Assembly (NCBI RefSeq): GCF_006968745.1 | Contig: NZ_CP030118.1 | Location: forward strand, 4,957,943 to 5,021,942 | Direction of reading: 5' to 3' | Length of the DNA stretch: 64,000 bases | DNA from: Brasilonema sennae CENA114 | GTDB lineage: Bacteria; Cyanobacteriota; Cyanobacteriia; Cyanobacteriales; Nostocaceae | Part shown: positions 26,629-36,101 of the stretch, in pieces | How the letters are laid out: each line of letters opens with the position of its first letter | Position numbering within the stretch: position 1 is the first letter of the stretch | The notes under the pieces: model-generated | What the model saw: only the letters and a program-made list of their open reading frames with translations | Told to the model about the DNA's origin: nothing | Database searches by the model: none | Made by a program: the position numbers and the translations under genes

Positions 26629-26729
26629 ATAGTAACGCAAATCAAACAAAAAAGTCCGGACACTCTTGTATTTGCCTTCCTATACTCCTTTTTTTAATTT
26701 TGAATTTGAGCTAAGCGAGTGACGTGTCC

Positions 26730-28037
26730 TTAGTTAGTTAATTCTTCCTCTACTAAAGTTGCTAGCTTTTGTGCTGCACCCGGTTCACCTCGGATACTCT
26801 GCAGCTTTGATCGAATTTCTGCTAACTTTTCTGGATGAGCAAGAAAATCTAAAACCATTTCTCCTACTTCTTGGGATTGAAGTTTACCAACTAATTCTGG
26901 TACGACCATTTCTTGCGCCCAAATATTGGGCCATGCTAGCAAACCCAATCTTCTCAGTACCAGCCAGTTAATCATCTTCGCAAAACCAGAACCAACCAAA
27001 GGCAAATTTGCTAGCAGTCCGGGCAAACCATCCCAAGATCTCATAGCATCTAGCTGTTGTGTTGGTAGCAAAACAATCATTGGTACAGCTAAAGCACCCA
27101 GTTCAGCAGTGTTTGCCCCAACTGTCGTTAGGCACAGACAGCACTGGGATAATAAATCGTATGCAGGCGTCTGAGTCCACAGCTGAACACATAAACCTGT
27201 TCCTGTCTTCAAGAAGGGACGCTCTGAATCAGTGCCGAGTTTTGGGACAATTAAAGAAGCACCACTAAAACCAAAGGTTTGAACAAAAGAGTTTTTCTTT
27301 GGATCGGCAAACTTAGCTAAAGTTTGTAAGTCTAAAGTCGGGGCAACAGGTATGACAAACTTGGTTTGTGGTCTCTTGCTATGGACGTATTCCGCAATTG
27401 CCAACGTTAAAGGAACCCCTTGCATCAATTTTGATGGCTTTGAACCAGGCAAAACACCAATCAGTTCGGTGCTGGGTTGTGAGTGCTGAGTGGGCGGATT
27501 AGAGGAATTTTCTCCCCAGATCCCCAGATCCTCAGCTTCGCTTGCTTCCAAACCCTGGGCTTCTTGCATCAAATCTCCCACAACGCTAAACTTGTGGGCA
27601 AATTTCTGAGGAACACGCTCAGCCACTGTAGCTTTCATCACTCCAAAGCGGTCAATCATGCTGTACCAACGTGCATCCCATTCAGCGTAAACAACGGTGC
27701 GATACCCTAGCCTTTTGCCGATGACAACGGAGAAAAACTGATCCCCGCCCAGAAAAACAACAACACCGCGCTTGTACCAGTCCCAATTTTCAAATGTCTT
27801 TCCCCAAAGCAAGAACTGCCAAAAATGTTCTGCTGACTGCACTCGGTCAACTTCAGGATAAGATTTCGCAATATCTGCTTCTTTACCACTGGAGTTTGGG
27901 CAAGGTGACAAAACCACAGAAATTCTTATTTTATTTCGGTCATCTCCCAGTTGTTGGCGTAATTGCCTAACGACTGGGCGCACCCAAGTTGTTACTTCCC
28001 CAGGACCATTTGAGAGAATCAGAATATCAGCAGTCAT
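26730..28037 (-). CDS. LpxB-like lipid-A-disaccharide synthase-related glycosyltransferase
   Basis: 435 residues of the GT-B type. The N-terminal LSNGPGEVTTWV and C-terminal CLTTVGANTAELGALAVP are typical of the cyanobacterial lipid-A-disaccharide synthase-related family. This family is separate from true LpxB, and its substrate is not established to my knowledge. It probably acts at the inner face of the cytoplasmic membrane on a glycolipid precursor. A short Ser/Glu/Asn-rich insert (EASEAEDLGIWGENSSNPPT) is probably a loop. The start lies next to heptamer-like CATTGGT/CATTAGT repeats. Confidence 0.75.
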   Translation of the reverse strand: MTADILILSNGPGEVTTWVRPVVRQLRQQLGDDRNKIRISVVLSPCPNSSGKEADIAKSYPEVDRVQSAEHFWQFLLWGKTFENWDWYKRGVVVFLGGDQFFSVVIGKRLGYRTVVYAEWDARWYSMIDRFGVMKATVAERVPQKFAHKFSVVGDLMQEAQGLEASEAEDLGIWGENSSNPPTQHSQPSTELIGVLPGSKPSKLMQGVPLTLAIAEYVHSKRPQTKFVIPVAPTLDLQTLAKFADPKKNSFVQTFGFSGASLIVPKLGTDSERPFLKTGTGLCVQLWTQTPAYDLLSQCCLCLTTVGANTAELGALAVPMIVLLPTQQLDAMRSWDGLPGLLANLPLVGSGFAKMINWLVLRRLGLLAWPNIWAQEMVVPELVGKLQSQEVGEMVLDFLAHPEKLAEIRSKLQSIRGEPGAAQKLATLVEEELTN

Positions 28038-28290
28038 TGGTCATTAGTCATTGGTGAGTCCAGTCCTGCAGGCGGTGAGACCAGTGCTGCGGGAGGGTTT
28101 CCCGACAGCCAGGCATCTGGCGAACCCGAAGGGGTTTCCCGCCGTAGGGAACTGGTGAGTCCAGCGCTGCGGGAGGGTTTCCCGACAGCCAGGCGACTGG
28201 CGTTCGCCGTAAGGCGTGCGCTCTGCGCACACCCGATAGCCGTAAGGCGTGGCGTTAGCCATAGGGCGAACCCGTAAGGGTCATCAGTCA
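28036..28290. repeat. cluster of dispersed palindromic repeats
   Basis: Heptamer-like CATTGGT/CATTAGT units, then at least two copies of a block reading CCAG(C/T)GCTGCGGGAGGG followed by TTTCCCGACAGCCAGGC, then GCCGTAAGGCGTG-type hairpins. All six frames are open in parts, giving false ORFs. The family overlaps that at 15945 and 19350. Confidence 0.8.
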
Positions 28291-28720
28291 TTAGTCAATG
28301 TTTGGGAGGTATTAGTTCCCAGCACCTACTAAGCCAAAGTATTAATTTTTGAACTTACCAAACGTGCTGATATATAGCACTAGCCATCCATCCTGTCAAG
28401 TAGCTTACATGCTCCCCATTATAGATAAATATTGCCATCGGGTTCGTTATCTGTTGCTGCCAAGCCCATTTTAAAGCTATGAAGTTATATAAATTTATAT
28501 TACTTATAGCTGAGTGAATACTTTACTTATACGTCAATAATTTTTACAAAATGTTTCGCTTTTTATATCGTTTTGTGTCAGATAGGCGACAAAATCCCCA
28601 TTAAGCAAGCATTTTCTGATAAAAATCTCATATTGCCGAACAAACAAAGTCATCATTAGGCAAATTTTGCCTGACATAACTTTACACTTCACGAACACGC
28701 ATCAAAGGAGCCAAGGAAGC
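28291..28720. other. chlH upstream region
   Basis: AT-rich 430-base region with no gene seen. An in-frame TTG at 28667 would extend ChlH by 18 non-conserved residues and is rejected. The chlH promoter and 5' leader must be here. Confidence 0.5.
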
Positions 28721-31700
28721 ATGTTCACTCACGTCAAGTCCACCATTAGACATATTGCGCCTGATAATCTGCGGGGGCGTCATTTAATTAAGGTGGTCTA
28801 TGTCGTGTTAGAGTCCCAGTACCAGAGTGCATTGTCACAAGCGGTTCGGGAAATTAACCAAAATCATCCCAATCTGGCGATTGAAATTAGTGGTTACTTG
28901 ATTGAAGAACTCCGAGACCAAGAGAACTACCAGGAGTTCCAAAAGGATATGGCAAGTGCCAATATCTTTATTGCCTCACTAATTTTTATAGAAGATTTAG
29001 CACAGAAGTTAGTCGCAGCAGTAGCACCATATCGCGATCGCCTGGACGTTGCGGTTGTGTTCCCCTCAATGCCCGAAGTTATGCGCCTAAATAAAATGGG
29101 CAGTTTCTCCTTAGCACAATTGGGGCAATCTAAGAGCGTGATAGCACAGTTCATGCGAAAGCGCAAGGAAAAATCTGGCGCTGGCTTCCAAGATGGAATG
29201 CTAAAGCTGCTGCGGACATTACCGCAAGTCCTGAAGTACCTGCCAATGGACAAAGCACAGGACGCCCGAAATTTCATGCTTAGCTTTCAGTATTGGCTGG
29301 GGGGTTCTGCAGACAACCTGGAAAACTTCTTGCTGATGCTAGCTGATAAGTACGTCTTGAAAAATAATCTAGAGACGAGAACTTTTACGTCAGTACAATA
29401 CAAAGCACCAGTTGTCTATCCCGATATGGGGATTTGGCATCCTCTCGCGCCGACAATGTTTGAAGATGTCAAGGAATACCTCAACTGGCACAACAGTCGT
29501 AAGGATATCCCTAATGATTTAAAAGATCCGCTAGCACCTTGTGTTGGTTTGGTGTTACAACGGACGCACCTTGTGACTGGTGATGATGCCCATTATGTCG
29601 CAATGGTGCAGGAACTCGAAGCTATGGGCGCACGGGTTCTTCCAGTGTTTGCCGGGGGTTTGGACTTCTCCAAACCTGTGGATGCACACTTCTACGAACC
29701 GACAACTCAAACGCCACTTGTTGATGCAGTTATCTCCTTGACGGGTTTTGCCCTAGTAGGTGGACCAGCACGCCAAGACCATCCTAAGGCAATTGATGCC
29801 CTGAAGCGGCTGAACCGTCCTTACATGGTAGTCTTGCCTCTGGTCTTCCAAACAACGGAAGAATGGCAGGATAGCGATTTGGGGTTACATCCAATTCAGG
29901 TGGCGTTACAAATTGCTATTCCTGAATTAGATGGCGCAATTGAACCGATAATTTTATCAGGACGGGATGGGACAACAGGGAAGGCGATCGCCCTGCAAGA
30001 TCGCATCGAAATAGTCGCACAACGCGCCCTCAAATGGGCTAGCCTGCGCCGTAAGCCGAAATTAAACAAGAAAGTTGCCATCACCGTTTTCAGCTTCCCA
30101 CCAGATAAAGGTAACGTGGGAAGCGCCGCATACTTGGATGTATTCGGCTCAATTTACCAGGTGATGAAAGCCCTCAAGAACAACGGTTATGATGTGCAAG
30201 ATGTGCCTGAGTCCGCCAAGGAGTTGATGGAAGAAGTCATCCACGACGCGCAGGCGCAGTACAACAGCCCGGAACTCAACATTGCTTATCGGATGTCGGT
30301 TCCTGAGTATGAAGCATTCACACCCTACTCACAACGCCTTGAGGAAAACTGGGGACCACCTCCGGGACAACTCAACAGCGATGGACAAAACCTACTGATT
30401 TATGGTAAGCAATTCGGTAACGTTTTCATCGGTGTTCAGCCCACCTTTGGTTACGAAGGTGACCCCATGCGGTTGTTGTTCTCGCGTTCTGCAAGTCCAC
30501 ACCACGGTTTTGCGGCGTATTATACCTACTTAGAGCAAATTTGGCAAGCTGACGCTGTGCTCCACTTCGGGACTCACGGTTCCTTGGAATTTATGCCAGG
30601 AAAACAGATGGGGATGTCTGGAGAATGTTATCCAGATAACTTGATTGGCACAATTCCTAATCTTTACTACTACGCTGCAAATAACCCCAGTGAGGCGACA
30701 ATTGCCAAGCGTCGCAGCTATGCGGAGACAATTTCCTACCTGACTCCCCCAGCCGAAAATGCTGGGTTGTACAAAGGTTTGAAAGAACTCAGCGAGTTGA
30801 TTGGTTCTTACCAAACTTTGAAAGATACTGGGCGTGGTATTCCCATCGTCAACACCATCATGGATAAATGCCGGATGGTGAACCTGGATAAGGACATCGC
30901 CTTACCAGAAACTGATGCCAAAGATATGACCGCCGAAGAGCGCGATAATATTGTTGGTTCGGTCTACCGTAAGTTGATGGAGATTGAATCGCGACTGTTG
31001 CCATGTGGACTACATGTTGTTGGTAAACCACCTTCGGCTGAGGAGGCGATCGCAACTCTCGTCAACATTGCCAGCTTAGATCGTTCAGAAGAAGAAATTC
31101 AAAGTCTACCCCGCATTATCGCAAGCAGTATTGGGCGTAACATCGACGAAGTATACCAAAACAGCGACAAAGGCATTTTAGATGATGTCCAGCTGCTGCA
31201 AGACATCACGATGACAACGCGCGCTGCAGTTTCCGCCCTTGTGAAAGAGCAAACCGACGCAGAAGGACGAGTTTCCTTTGTTTCCAAGCTCAACTTCTTC
31301 AACATGGGCAAAAAAGAACCTTGGGTAGAAGCACTGCACAAAGCAGGTTATACCAAGGTGGATGCGACAGCACTCAAACCACTGTTTGAGTATCTGGAAT
31401 TCTGCTTGCAGCAAGTTTGTGCTGATAATGAACTGGGCGCATTACTCAAAGGCTTAGAAGGCGAGTACATCCTTCCTGGTCCTGGTGGTGATCCCATTCG
31501 TAACCCGGATGTCTTGCCCACTGGTAAAAATATCCACGCACTCGACCCCCAATCTATCCCGACCACAGCTGCTGTACAGTCGGCTAAAATCGTTGTAGAC
31601 CGATTGCTGGCGCGTCAGATGGCAGAAAACGGCGGTCAGTATCCCGAAACCATTGCCTGTGTCCTATGGGGAACAGATAACATCAAGACCTACGGTGAAT

Positions 31701-32710
31701 CACTGGCACAAATCATGTGGATGGTGGGAGTACGACCAGTTCCTGATGCGTTGGGACGAGTTAATAAGTTAGAATTAATACCTCTTGAAGAGTTGGGACG
31801 TCCCCGCGTTGATGTAGTTGTCAATTGTTCTGGTGTCTTCCGCGACTTGTTCATCAACCAAATGAACCTGCTAGATCAAGCGGTGAAAATGGCGGCGGAA
31901 GCAGATGAACCACTATCAATGAACTACGTCCGCAAACATGCCCTTGAACAAGCAGAGGAAATGGGGATTAACTTGCGCCAAGCAGCAACTCGCATTTTCT
32001 CCAATGCTTCTGGTTCCTACTCGTCCAATATCAACTTGGCGGTAGAAAACAGCAGTTGGGAAAGCGAAGCCGAGTTGCAAGAAATGTACCTCAACCGCAA
32101 ATCCTTCGCCTTCAGTGCCGATAACCCCGGTACGATGGAAGAATCCCGAAAGATTTTTGAAAGAACCTTGAAAACTGCTGAGGTGACTTTCCAAAATCTC
32201 GACTCATCCGAAATTAGCTTGACGGATGTTTCCCATTACTTCGATTCTGATCCCACCAAAGTTGTCGCTAGCTTGCGGGGTGATGGTAAGACACCAGCAT
32301 CTTACATAGCTGACACTACCACAGCTAATGCTCAAGTCCGTAGCTTATCAGAAACCGTGCGTTTGGATGCTCGTACCAAATTGTTAAATCCCAAGTGGTA
32401 CGAAGGAATGCTGTCTCACGGTTACGAAGGTGTGCGGGAACTCTCCAAGCGCTTAGTAAATACAATGGGTTGGAGTGCAACCGCTGGTGCTGTGGATAAC
32501 TGGGTTTATGAGGACACCAATGAAACCTTCATCAAAGATGAAGCAATGCGGAACCGTTTGTTGAACCTCAACCCTCATTCTTTCCGCAAAGTTGTTTCCA
32601 CCTTATTGGAAGTCAATGGGCGCGGTTACTGGGAGACAAGCGAGAGTAATTTGGAATTGCTACGCGAGTTGTATCAGGAGGTTGAGGATCGGATTGAGGG
32701 AATTGAGTAA
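28721..32710 (+). CDS. chlH: magnesium chelatase subunit H
   Basis: 1329 residues, the normal ChlH length, from the ATG at 28721 (MFTHVKSTIRHIAP) with AAAGGAG 10 bases upstream. ChlH binds protoporphyrin IX and, with ChlI and ChlD, inserts Mg2+ in an ATP-driven reaction. That is the first committed step of chlorophyll synthesis, in the cytosol or at the thylakoid surface. Conserved stretches include VLHFGTHGSLEFMPGKQ and ACVLWGTDNIKTYGESL, both hallmarks of the CobN/ChlH family. It stands alone, without chlI or chlD nearby. A 30-bp palindrome follows the gene. Confidence 0.97.
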   Translation: MFTHVKSTIRHIAPDNLRGRHLIKVVYVVLESQYQSALSQAVREINQNHPNLAIEISGYLIEELRDQENYQEFQKDMASANIFIASLIFIEDLAQKLVAAVAPYRDRLDVAVVFPSMPEVMRLNKMGSFSLAQLGQSKSVIAQFMRKRKEKSGAGFQDGMLKLLRTLPQVLKYLPMDKAQDARNFMLSFQYWLGGSADNLENFLLMLADKYVLKNNLETRTFTSVQYKAPVVYPDMGIWHPLAPTMFEDVKEYLNWHNSRKDIPNDLKDPLAPCVGLVLQRTHLVTGDDAHYVAMVQELEAMGARVLPVFAGGLDFSKPVDAHFYEPTTQTPLVDAVISLTGFALVGGPARQDHPKAIDALKRLNRPYMVVLPLVFQTTEEWQDSDLGLHPIQVALQIAIPELDGAIEPIILSGRDGTTGKAIALQDRIEIVAQRALKWASLRRKPKLNKKVAITVFSFPPDKGNVGSAAYLDVFGSIYQVMKALKNNGYDVQDVPESAKELMEEVIHDAQAQYNSPELNIAYRMSVPEYEAFTPYSQRLEENWGPPPGQLNSDGQNLLIYGKQFGNVFIGVQPTFGYEGDPMRLLFSRSASPHHGFAAYYTYLEQIWQADAVLHFGTHGSLEFMPGKQMGMSGECYPDNLIGTIPNLYYYAANNPSEATIAKRRSYAETISYLTPPAENAGLYKGLKELSELIGSYQTLKDTGRGIPIVNTIMDKCRMVNLDKDIALPETDAKDMTAEERDNIVGSVYRKLMEIESRLLPCGLHVVGKPPSAEEAIATLVNIASLDRSEEEIQSLPRIIASSIGRNIDEVYQNSDKGILDDVQLLQDITMTTRAAVSALVKEQTDAEGRVSFVSKLNFFNMGKKEPWVEALHKAGYTKVDATALKPLFEYLEFCLQQVCADNELGALLKGLEGEYILPGPGGDPIRNPDVLPTGKNIHALDPQSIPTTAAVQSAKIVVDRLLARQMAENGGQYPETIACVLWGTDNIKTYGESLAQIMWMVGVRPVPDALGRVNKLELIPLEELGRPRVDVVVNCSGVFRDLFINQMNLLDQAVKMAAEADEPLSMNYVRKHALEQAEEMGINLRQAATRIFSNASGSYSSNINLAVENSSWESEAELQEMYLNRKSFAFSADNPGTMEESRKIFERTLKTAEVTFQNLDSSEISLTDVSHYFDSDPTKVVASLRGDGKTPASYIADTTTANAQVRSLSETVRLDARTKLLNPKWYEGMLSHGYEGVRELSKRLVNTMGWSATAGAVDNWVYEDTNETFIKDEAMRNRLLNLNPHSFRKVVSTLLEVNGRGYWETSESNLELLRELYQEVEDRIEGIE

Positions 32711-32732
32711 GTTATAACCGTGTAAAACGAAA

Positions 32733-32762
32733 TGTAGAGACGTTGCATGCAACGTCTCTACA
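32733..32762. repeat. perfect 30-bp palindrome after chlH
   Basis: TGTAGAGACGTTGCA repeated as its exact complement, centred on TGCATGCA. Hairpins of the GTAGAGACGTTGCATGCAACGTCTCTAC type are widespread in cyanobacterial spacers. It lies 23 bases after the chlH stop and could act as a transcript end or mRNA-stabilising stem. Confidence 0.88.
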
Positions 32763-32810
32763 ATAGAATCGGTAAAAATAGATATGTAATCCCCAATCTT
32801 AAATCCCCCT

Positions 32811-33386
32811 ATGAATGCCTTAACAGTTAATCTCAATCCCGTGATTGAATTGACAGATGAGCAATTTTTCCAGCTATGTCAGGCAAACCGCGATTTGAGG
32901 TTTGAACGTACTGCAACCGGAGAATTAATTATCATGCCACCCACAGGGGGAGAAACAGGAAACCGTAATGCTGGACTAACTGGTCAGCTTTGGTTATGGA
33001 ATGAACAAAATAAACTAGGTATAATTTTCGATTCTTCAACAGGGTTTAAACTTCCTAACGGTGCGGATCGTTCTCCTGATGCTGCTTGGGTGAAACTGGA
33101 ATGCTGGAATGCACTGACTCAAGAACAACAAACAAGATTTCTACCACTTTGTCCTGATTTTGTAGTTGAATTACTTTCGCCAACTGATACTTTGAAAGTG
33201 ACTCAACAAAAGATGAAAGAATACCAAGAGAATGGTACTCGTTTGGGTTGGTTAATTAATCGTAAGTCTCGGCAAGTAGAGATTTATCGAATTGGGCAAG
33301 AGGTTGAAGTGTTAGAATCTCCTGTTAGTTTGTCAGGCGAGGATGTGCTACCTGGATTTGTGTTAAATCTTGAGGTTATTTGGTAA
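32811..33386 (+). CDS. Uma2-family endonuclease-fold protein (DUF820)
   Basis: 191 residues. The PD-(D/E)xK nuclease-like core is visible as RSPDAAWVK and DFVVELLSPTDTLK, followed by QQKMKEYQENGTRLGWLIN. This family is hugely expanded in cyanobacteria; biochemical function is generally unproven. It follows chlH by 100 bases past a strong palindrome, so it is probably a separate transcript. Confidence 0.9.
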   Translation: MNALTVNLNPVIELTDEQFFQLCQANRDLRFERTATGELIIMPPTGGETGNRNAGLTGQLWLWNEQNKLGIIFDSSTGFKLPNGADRSPDAAWVKLECWNALTQEQQTRFLPLCPDFVVELLSPTDTLKVTQQKMKEYQENGTRLGWLINRKSRQVEIYRIGQEVEVLESPVSLSGEDVLPGFVLNLEVIW

Positions 33387-33480
33387 ATTGGGGCGTTTGT
33401 AAGGCAAATGGAAACAGGTGTTTGTGCTCAACAACTAGAATTATTTCAATTATAGCTGTCGCCAAAAACAATCAACCTTT

Positions 33481-34359
33481 TTAAAAACCAGCAGCAAATT
33501 CCTTTGCAAAATCTTCCAACTTTACTTTGCCCATAGCAATTGGCTTATGCAGTTCGTAATCCTCCCGTAATGCGCCGCTGTGAATGCTGGCACCCAATTC
33601 AACAAATTTAGCGGCAGTATGTGTCGGCATTCCTTTCTTTTCCAAAGCATCTTGCATTTGCTCATCAGTAAAAGTTGCCCACTTTAAATCCGGCTTGCCA
33701 ATAGCGATGCCTAAGATGTGAGCGGTTTCGTTGGCAGTATGCTCGTCGCTCGCCACATAGCGCACTTTCTTGTCGGTAACAGGTGTTTCTATCTCTTCTA
33801 CAGCGGCAGCCGCAATATCGCTTGGGGCAACCATTACAATCTTGTCGTCGCCCCCGTGGTTTGCGCCGATAAAGCCCACCTCTTTGATCATGTCTACATA
33901 GTTGTAAAGATTGTAGTAGAAGTAACCAGCACGCAGATGCGTAATGGCTACGTCTGACAGCTCATTCAAAATGCCTTCTACATCATGAGAACCGACGATG
34001 AATCCGGTGCCTTTATCTAAATGCGCGCCCCAACTGCTGAGATGAACCACACGCTTTACGCCCGACCGTTGAATGGCTTGTGCATAGCTGCTGCCGATTC
34101 TCCGGTAATACTCTCTCGAATCGGGCACGGTAAAGTTTGGCGGCACCATCGCATACACAGCATCGGCACCGGTAAAGATAGACACCAGAAAATCAACGTC
34201 TGACAATGAGCCAATGGCGGCTGTGGCACCCAAAGCTTCAATGTCTTTTTGCTTTTCCGGCTTGCTGCTGATAACCGTAACTGTATGACCTTTTTGTACT
34301 AACTCCTCTGCCAGTGGCTTGCCAATGTTTCCTAACGAACCTGTTACTGTGACTTTCAT
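33481..34359 (-). CDS. NmrA-like NAD(P)-binding protein
   Basis: 292 residues, atypical SDR. The cofactor loop TGSLGNIGKPLAEEL is at the N-terminus, and no YxxxK catalytic pair is seen in the expected place. These features match NmrA/HSCARG-like proteins, which sense or use NADP(H), and the related QorB quinone reductases. It is the first of a run of small redox genes (33.5-44 kb) that look foreign. Its base composition is more GC-rich than the chlH region. Confidence 0.85.
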   Translation of the reverse strand: MKVTVTGSLGNIGKPLAEELVQKGHTVTVISSKPEKQKDIEALGATAAIGSLSDVDFLVSIFTGADAVYAMVPPNFTVPDSREYYRRIGSSYAQAIQRSGVKRVVHLSSWGAHLDKGTGFIVGSHDVEGILNELSDVAITHLRAGYFYYNLYNYVDMIKEVGFIGANHGGDDKIVMVAPSDIAAAAVEEIETPVTDKKVRYVASDEHTANETAHILGIAIGKPDLKWATFTDEQMQDALEKKGMPTHTAAKFVELGASIHSGALREDYELHKPIAMGKVKLEDFAKEFAAGF

Positions 34360-34455
34360 AAATACCTCGTTTCACGTGATTTGATTAGGTGGAAATGAGA
34401 AGGTAAGCCTTGAGCGGCATAACGTTGCCTATGACTGCCACACATGGCTTTTGCT

Positions 34456-34961
34456 CTAAAGAGAGTGGGGAAGATCGTCAGGTTTTTGCTCACCATTAGC
34501 GATCGCATCCACATGTGGTCTAAACGTCCAGTTGATTCGTTCGCCAACTGGACGAGCGGTTTTTGGAACCGCGTGAACCCAGTCTTCTTGACAGCCAGGA
34601 AGCATGATTAACAAGGATCCGCTCTCTAGATGGTAGTCAACCGTTTCACCGCTGTCCTTGTGCCGCAGCTTAAATTTGCGATCGCTACCTAAGCTTAAAG
34701 AGGCGATTGCAGGTCTTTTACCGATCTGAGGGAAATTATCGCAGTGCCAGCCAATCGAGTCTTTGCCTGTTCGGTAGCGATTACCGACTACAAAATTGAA
34801 GTTATATCCGCTTAATGCTTGAATGCGTTAGCGTTCGCGGAGCGTCTTGTAGAGAAGCTTTCCGTTCGCGTAGCGTCGCAGTCAGTTTCACATTGGGGTG
34901 GGTTGGGGGATACATGAGACCACCGTAGGGCGAAATCTCTTTTTCTCCCACTCCTCCACTT
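34456..34961 (-). pseudogene. alkB-like 2OG-Fe(II) dioxygenase, broken
   Basis: The C-terminal part (34456-34824) reads through the AlkB signature: NRYRTGKDSIGWHCDN (iron ligands H and D), then WVHAVPK (second His) and RINWTFR (2-oxoglutarate Arg). An N-terminal piece in another frame (SPYGGLMYPPTHPNVKLTA) lies upstream at about 34880-34961. The two are separated and frame-shifted by a dispersed repeat (34825-34880). The extreme N-terminus is missing after a stop at 34962. AlkB proteins repair alkylated DNA or RNA; this copy cannot be functional as read. Confidence 0.8.
34825..34880. repeat. dispersed repeat interrupting the alkB relic
   Basis: GCGTTAGCGTTCGCGGAGCG, then GTAGAGAAGCTT, then CGTTCGCGTAGCGTCGCA. 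The CGTTCGCGTAGCGT core also occurs at about 9013. The repeat separates two reading-frame pieces of one gene. Confidence 0.75.
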
Positions 34962-35099
34962 TACTTACTCCTAGTTTTTGGTTGACAGCTAATTGATTTT
35001 TATCAACCTTCCGTTAAAATTAGACTAACAGAAATTTTTTAGCGTCAGATTTGGCGAGCTAAATTACTCTCCTGTTCGTTAGGACTGAAGCGAAAATAA

Positions 35100-35192
35100 T
35101 TTGATATCTTGCGCTTTGATACCAACAACAAGATTCGAGAATGGCGCGTCTACCTCAATCAGTCTGAGCTTTGGTTGACTGACAATATCTAA
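35100..35192 (+). pseudogene. C-terminal remnant of an NTF2/SnoaL-like protein
   Basis: 30 codons reading FDILRFDTNNKIREWRVYLN and ending SELWLTDNI then TAA, preceded by a stop. The pattern (FD...GKIxEWRVYxD) is the last strands of SnoaL-like domains. It lies 50 bases upstream of the intact ABM gene on the same strand. Confidence 0.55.
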
Positions 35193-35241
35193 GCCAAACC
35201 TCACACCGTTACTTCAGCATTAACCGTAATGAGGAACAACA

Positions 35242-35568
35242 ATGATTACAATCAGCGAACATACTGGAATTGTCACTGCAGTCAACGTCTTCCGCGTCGA
35301 ACCCGAACAACAGCAGCATGTAATAGATTTCCTAGTGGAGAATCGACATACGCCTATGAAGCATCCGGGCTGTCTATCGGTCAATATACATAAAAGCTTG
35401 GACGGCGAGCGGGTAATTAATTATGTCCAGTGGCGTAGCTGGGAAGAATTTGAAACTGCTAGTGTAGACCCAGAGTTTATTGCTGCCAGGAAGCAAGCGG
35501 CGGAATTAGGATTGTTTGATTCACACTTTTATGAGGTCGTCTTCACATCTGAGGCACAGTCACACTAG
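35242..35568 (+). CDS. antibiotic-biosynthesis-monooxygenase (ABM) domain protein
   Basis: 108 residues forming a single dimeric alpha/beta-barrel (ABM) domain, with the typical VNIHKSLDGERVINYVQWRS strand pair. Members are cofactor-free quinol oxygenases or heme-degrading enzymes, or have unknown roles. GAGGAACAACA precedes the ATG as a ribosome binding site. It is the only + strand intact gene between 33.4 and 44 kb. Confidence 0.87.
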   Translation: MITISEHTGIVTAVNVFRVEPEQQQHVIDFLVENRHTPMKHPGCLSVNIHKSLDGERVINYVQWRSWEEFETASVDPEFIAARKQAAELGLFDSHFYEVVFTSEAQSH

Positions 35569-35791
35569 ACCTCCTGTGTGAATAGCAAAGTAGTGTGACA
35601 GTTTGTGTTCGTAGCGTTGGACAGCGTTGAACAATGATGCAGAAGTAGGAAAGCATCAGATCAGGAGAAGCCCCGATGGGGTACGCGGAGTTAGAATATC
35701 TTTCCGATGGTAAACCAATCGGAGTTTTCTGCCGAGTCGAGAAATTTTGGGTAAAACTGAACAGGCGGCTTTATATTGGTTAGCAAACTAC
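35569..35791. other. spacer with one possible 35-codon ORF
   Basis: An ATG at 35676 with AGGAGA upstream opens a 35-codon frame to 35783 (MGYAELEYLSDGKPIGVF and onward) with no family I know. Nothing else is seen. Confidence 0.25.
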
Positions 35792-35953
35792 TCATGCATC
35801 TCCCTTTATTAATTCCTCATAAGTCAGTTCTATATTAGATACAGCAAAAATTTTTTCAATTCTTTCCATCTTTTTTGAGCTAGGAATTGGCACTATAAAA
35901 TCGTATTTCTTTAGGTAATAGATAAAAGATAATAGCTGATAGATTTTCCGTAC
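35792..35953 (-). pseudogene. C-terminal remnant of an aldo/keto reductase
   Basis: Open frame ending FIVPIPSSKKMERIEKIFAV and IELTYEELIKGDA then TGA. This is the recognisable end of AKR13-like aldo/keto reductases (IVPIPGxxxxxRLxEN...ELTxEEL). No start and no catalytic part remain; upstream the frame runs into a stop and degenerate heptamer repeats. Confidence 0.65.
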
Positions 35954-35983
35954 TTAAATCTCTTATCTATCACCTATCATCTG

Positions 35984-36088
35984 TCATCTATTCCGAAAGT
36001 TTTTCGTCAGCATAAATTGTGAAACACTACCAAATTTTTCTTCATCAATAGGCTTTGCTATTGCTTCGTTCCTTGCAATGAGCGTTGT
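35984..36088 (-). pseudogene. C-terminal fragment of unknown protein
   Basis: Open frame directly behind the SDR stop, reading LIARNEAIAKPIDEEKFGSV and ending FMLTKNFRNR then TGA. Protein-like composition, no start, family not recognised. It adds to the fragments in this block. Confidence 0.3.
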
Positions 36089-36101
36089 TAACTACCTGAA
36101 A

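Noticed and set aside
28034..28291. Three overlapping open frames on the - strand
   Set aside because: They lie wholly in palindromic repeat DNA and read repeat-derived peptides.
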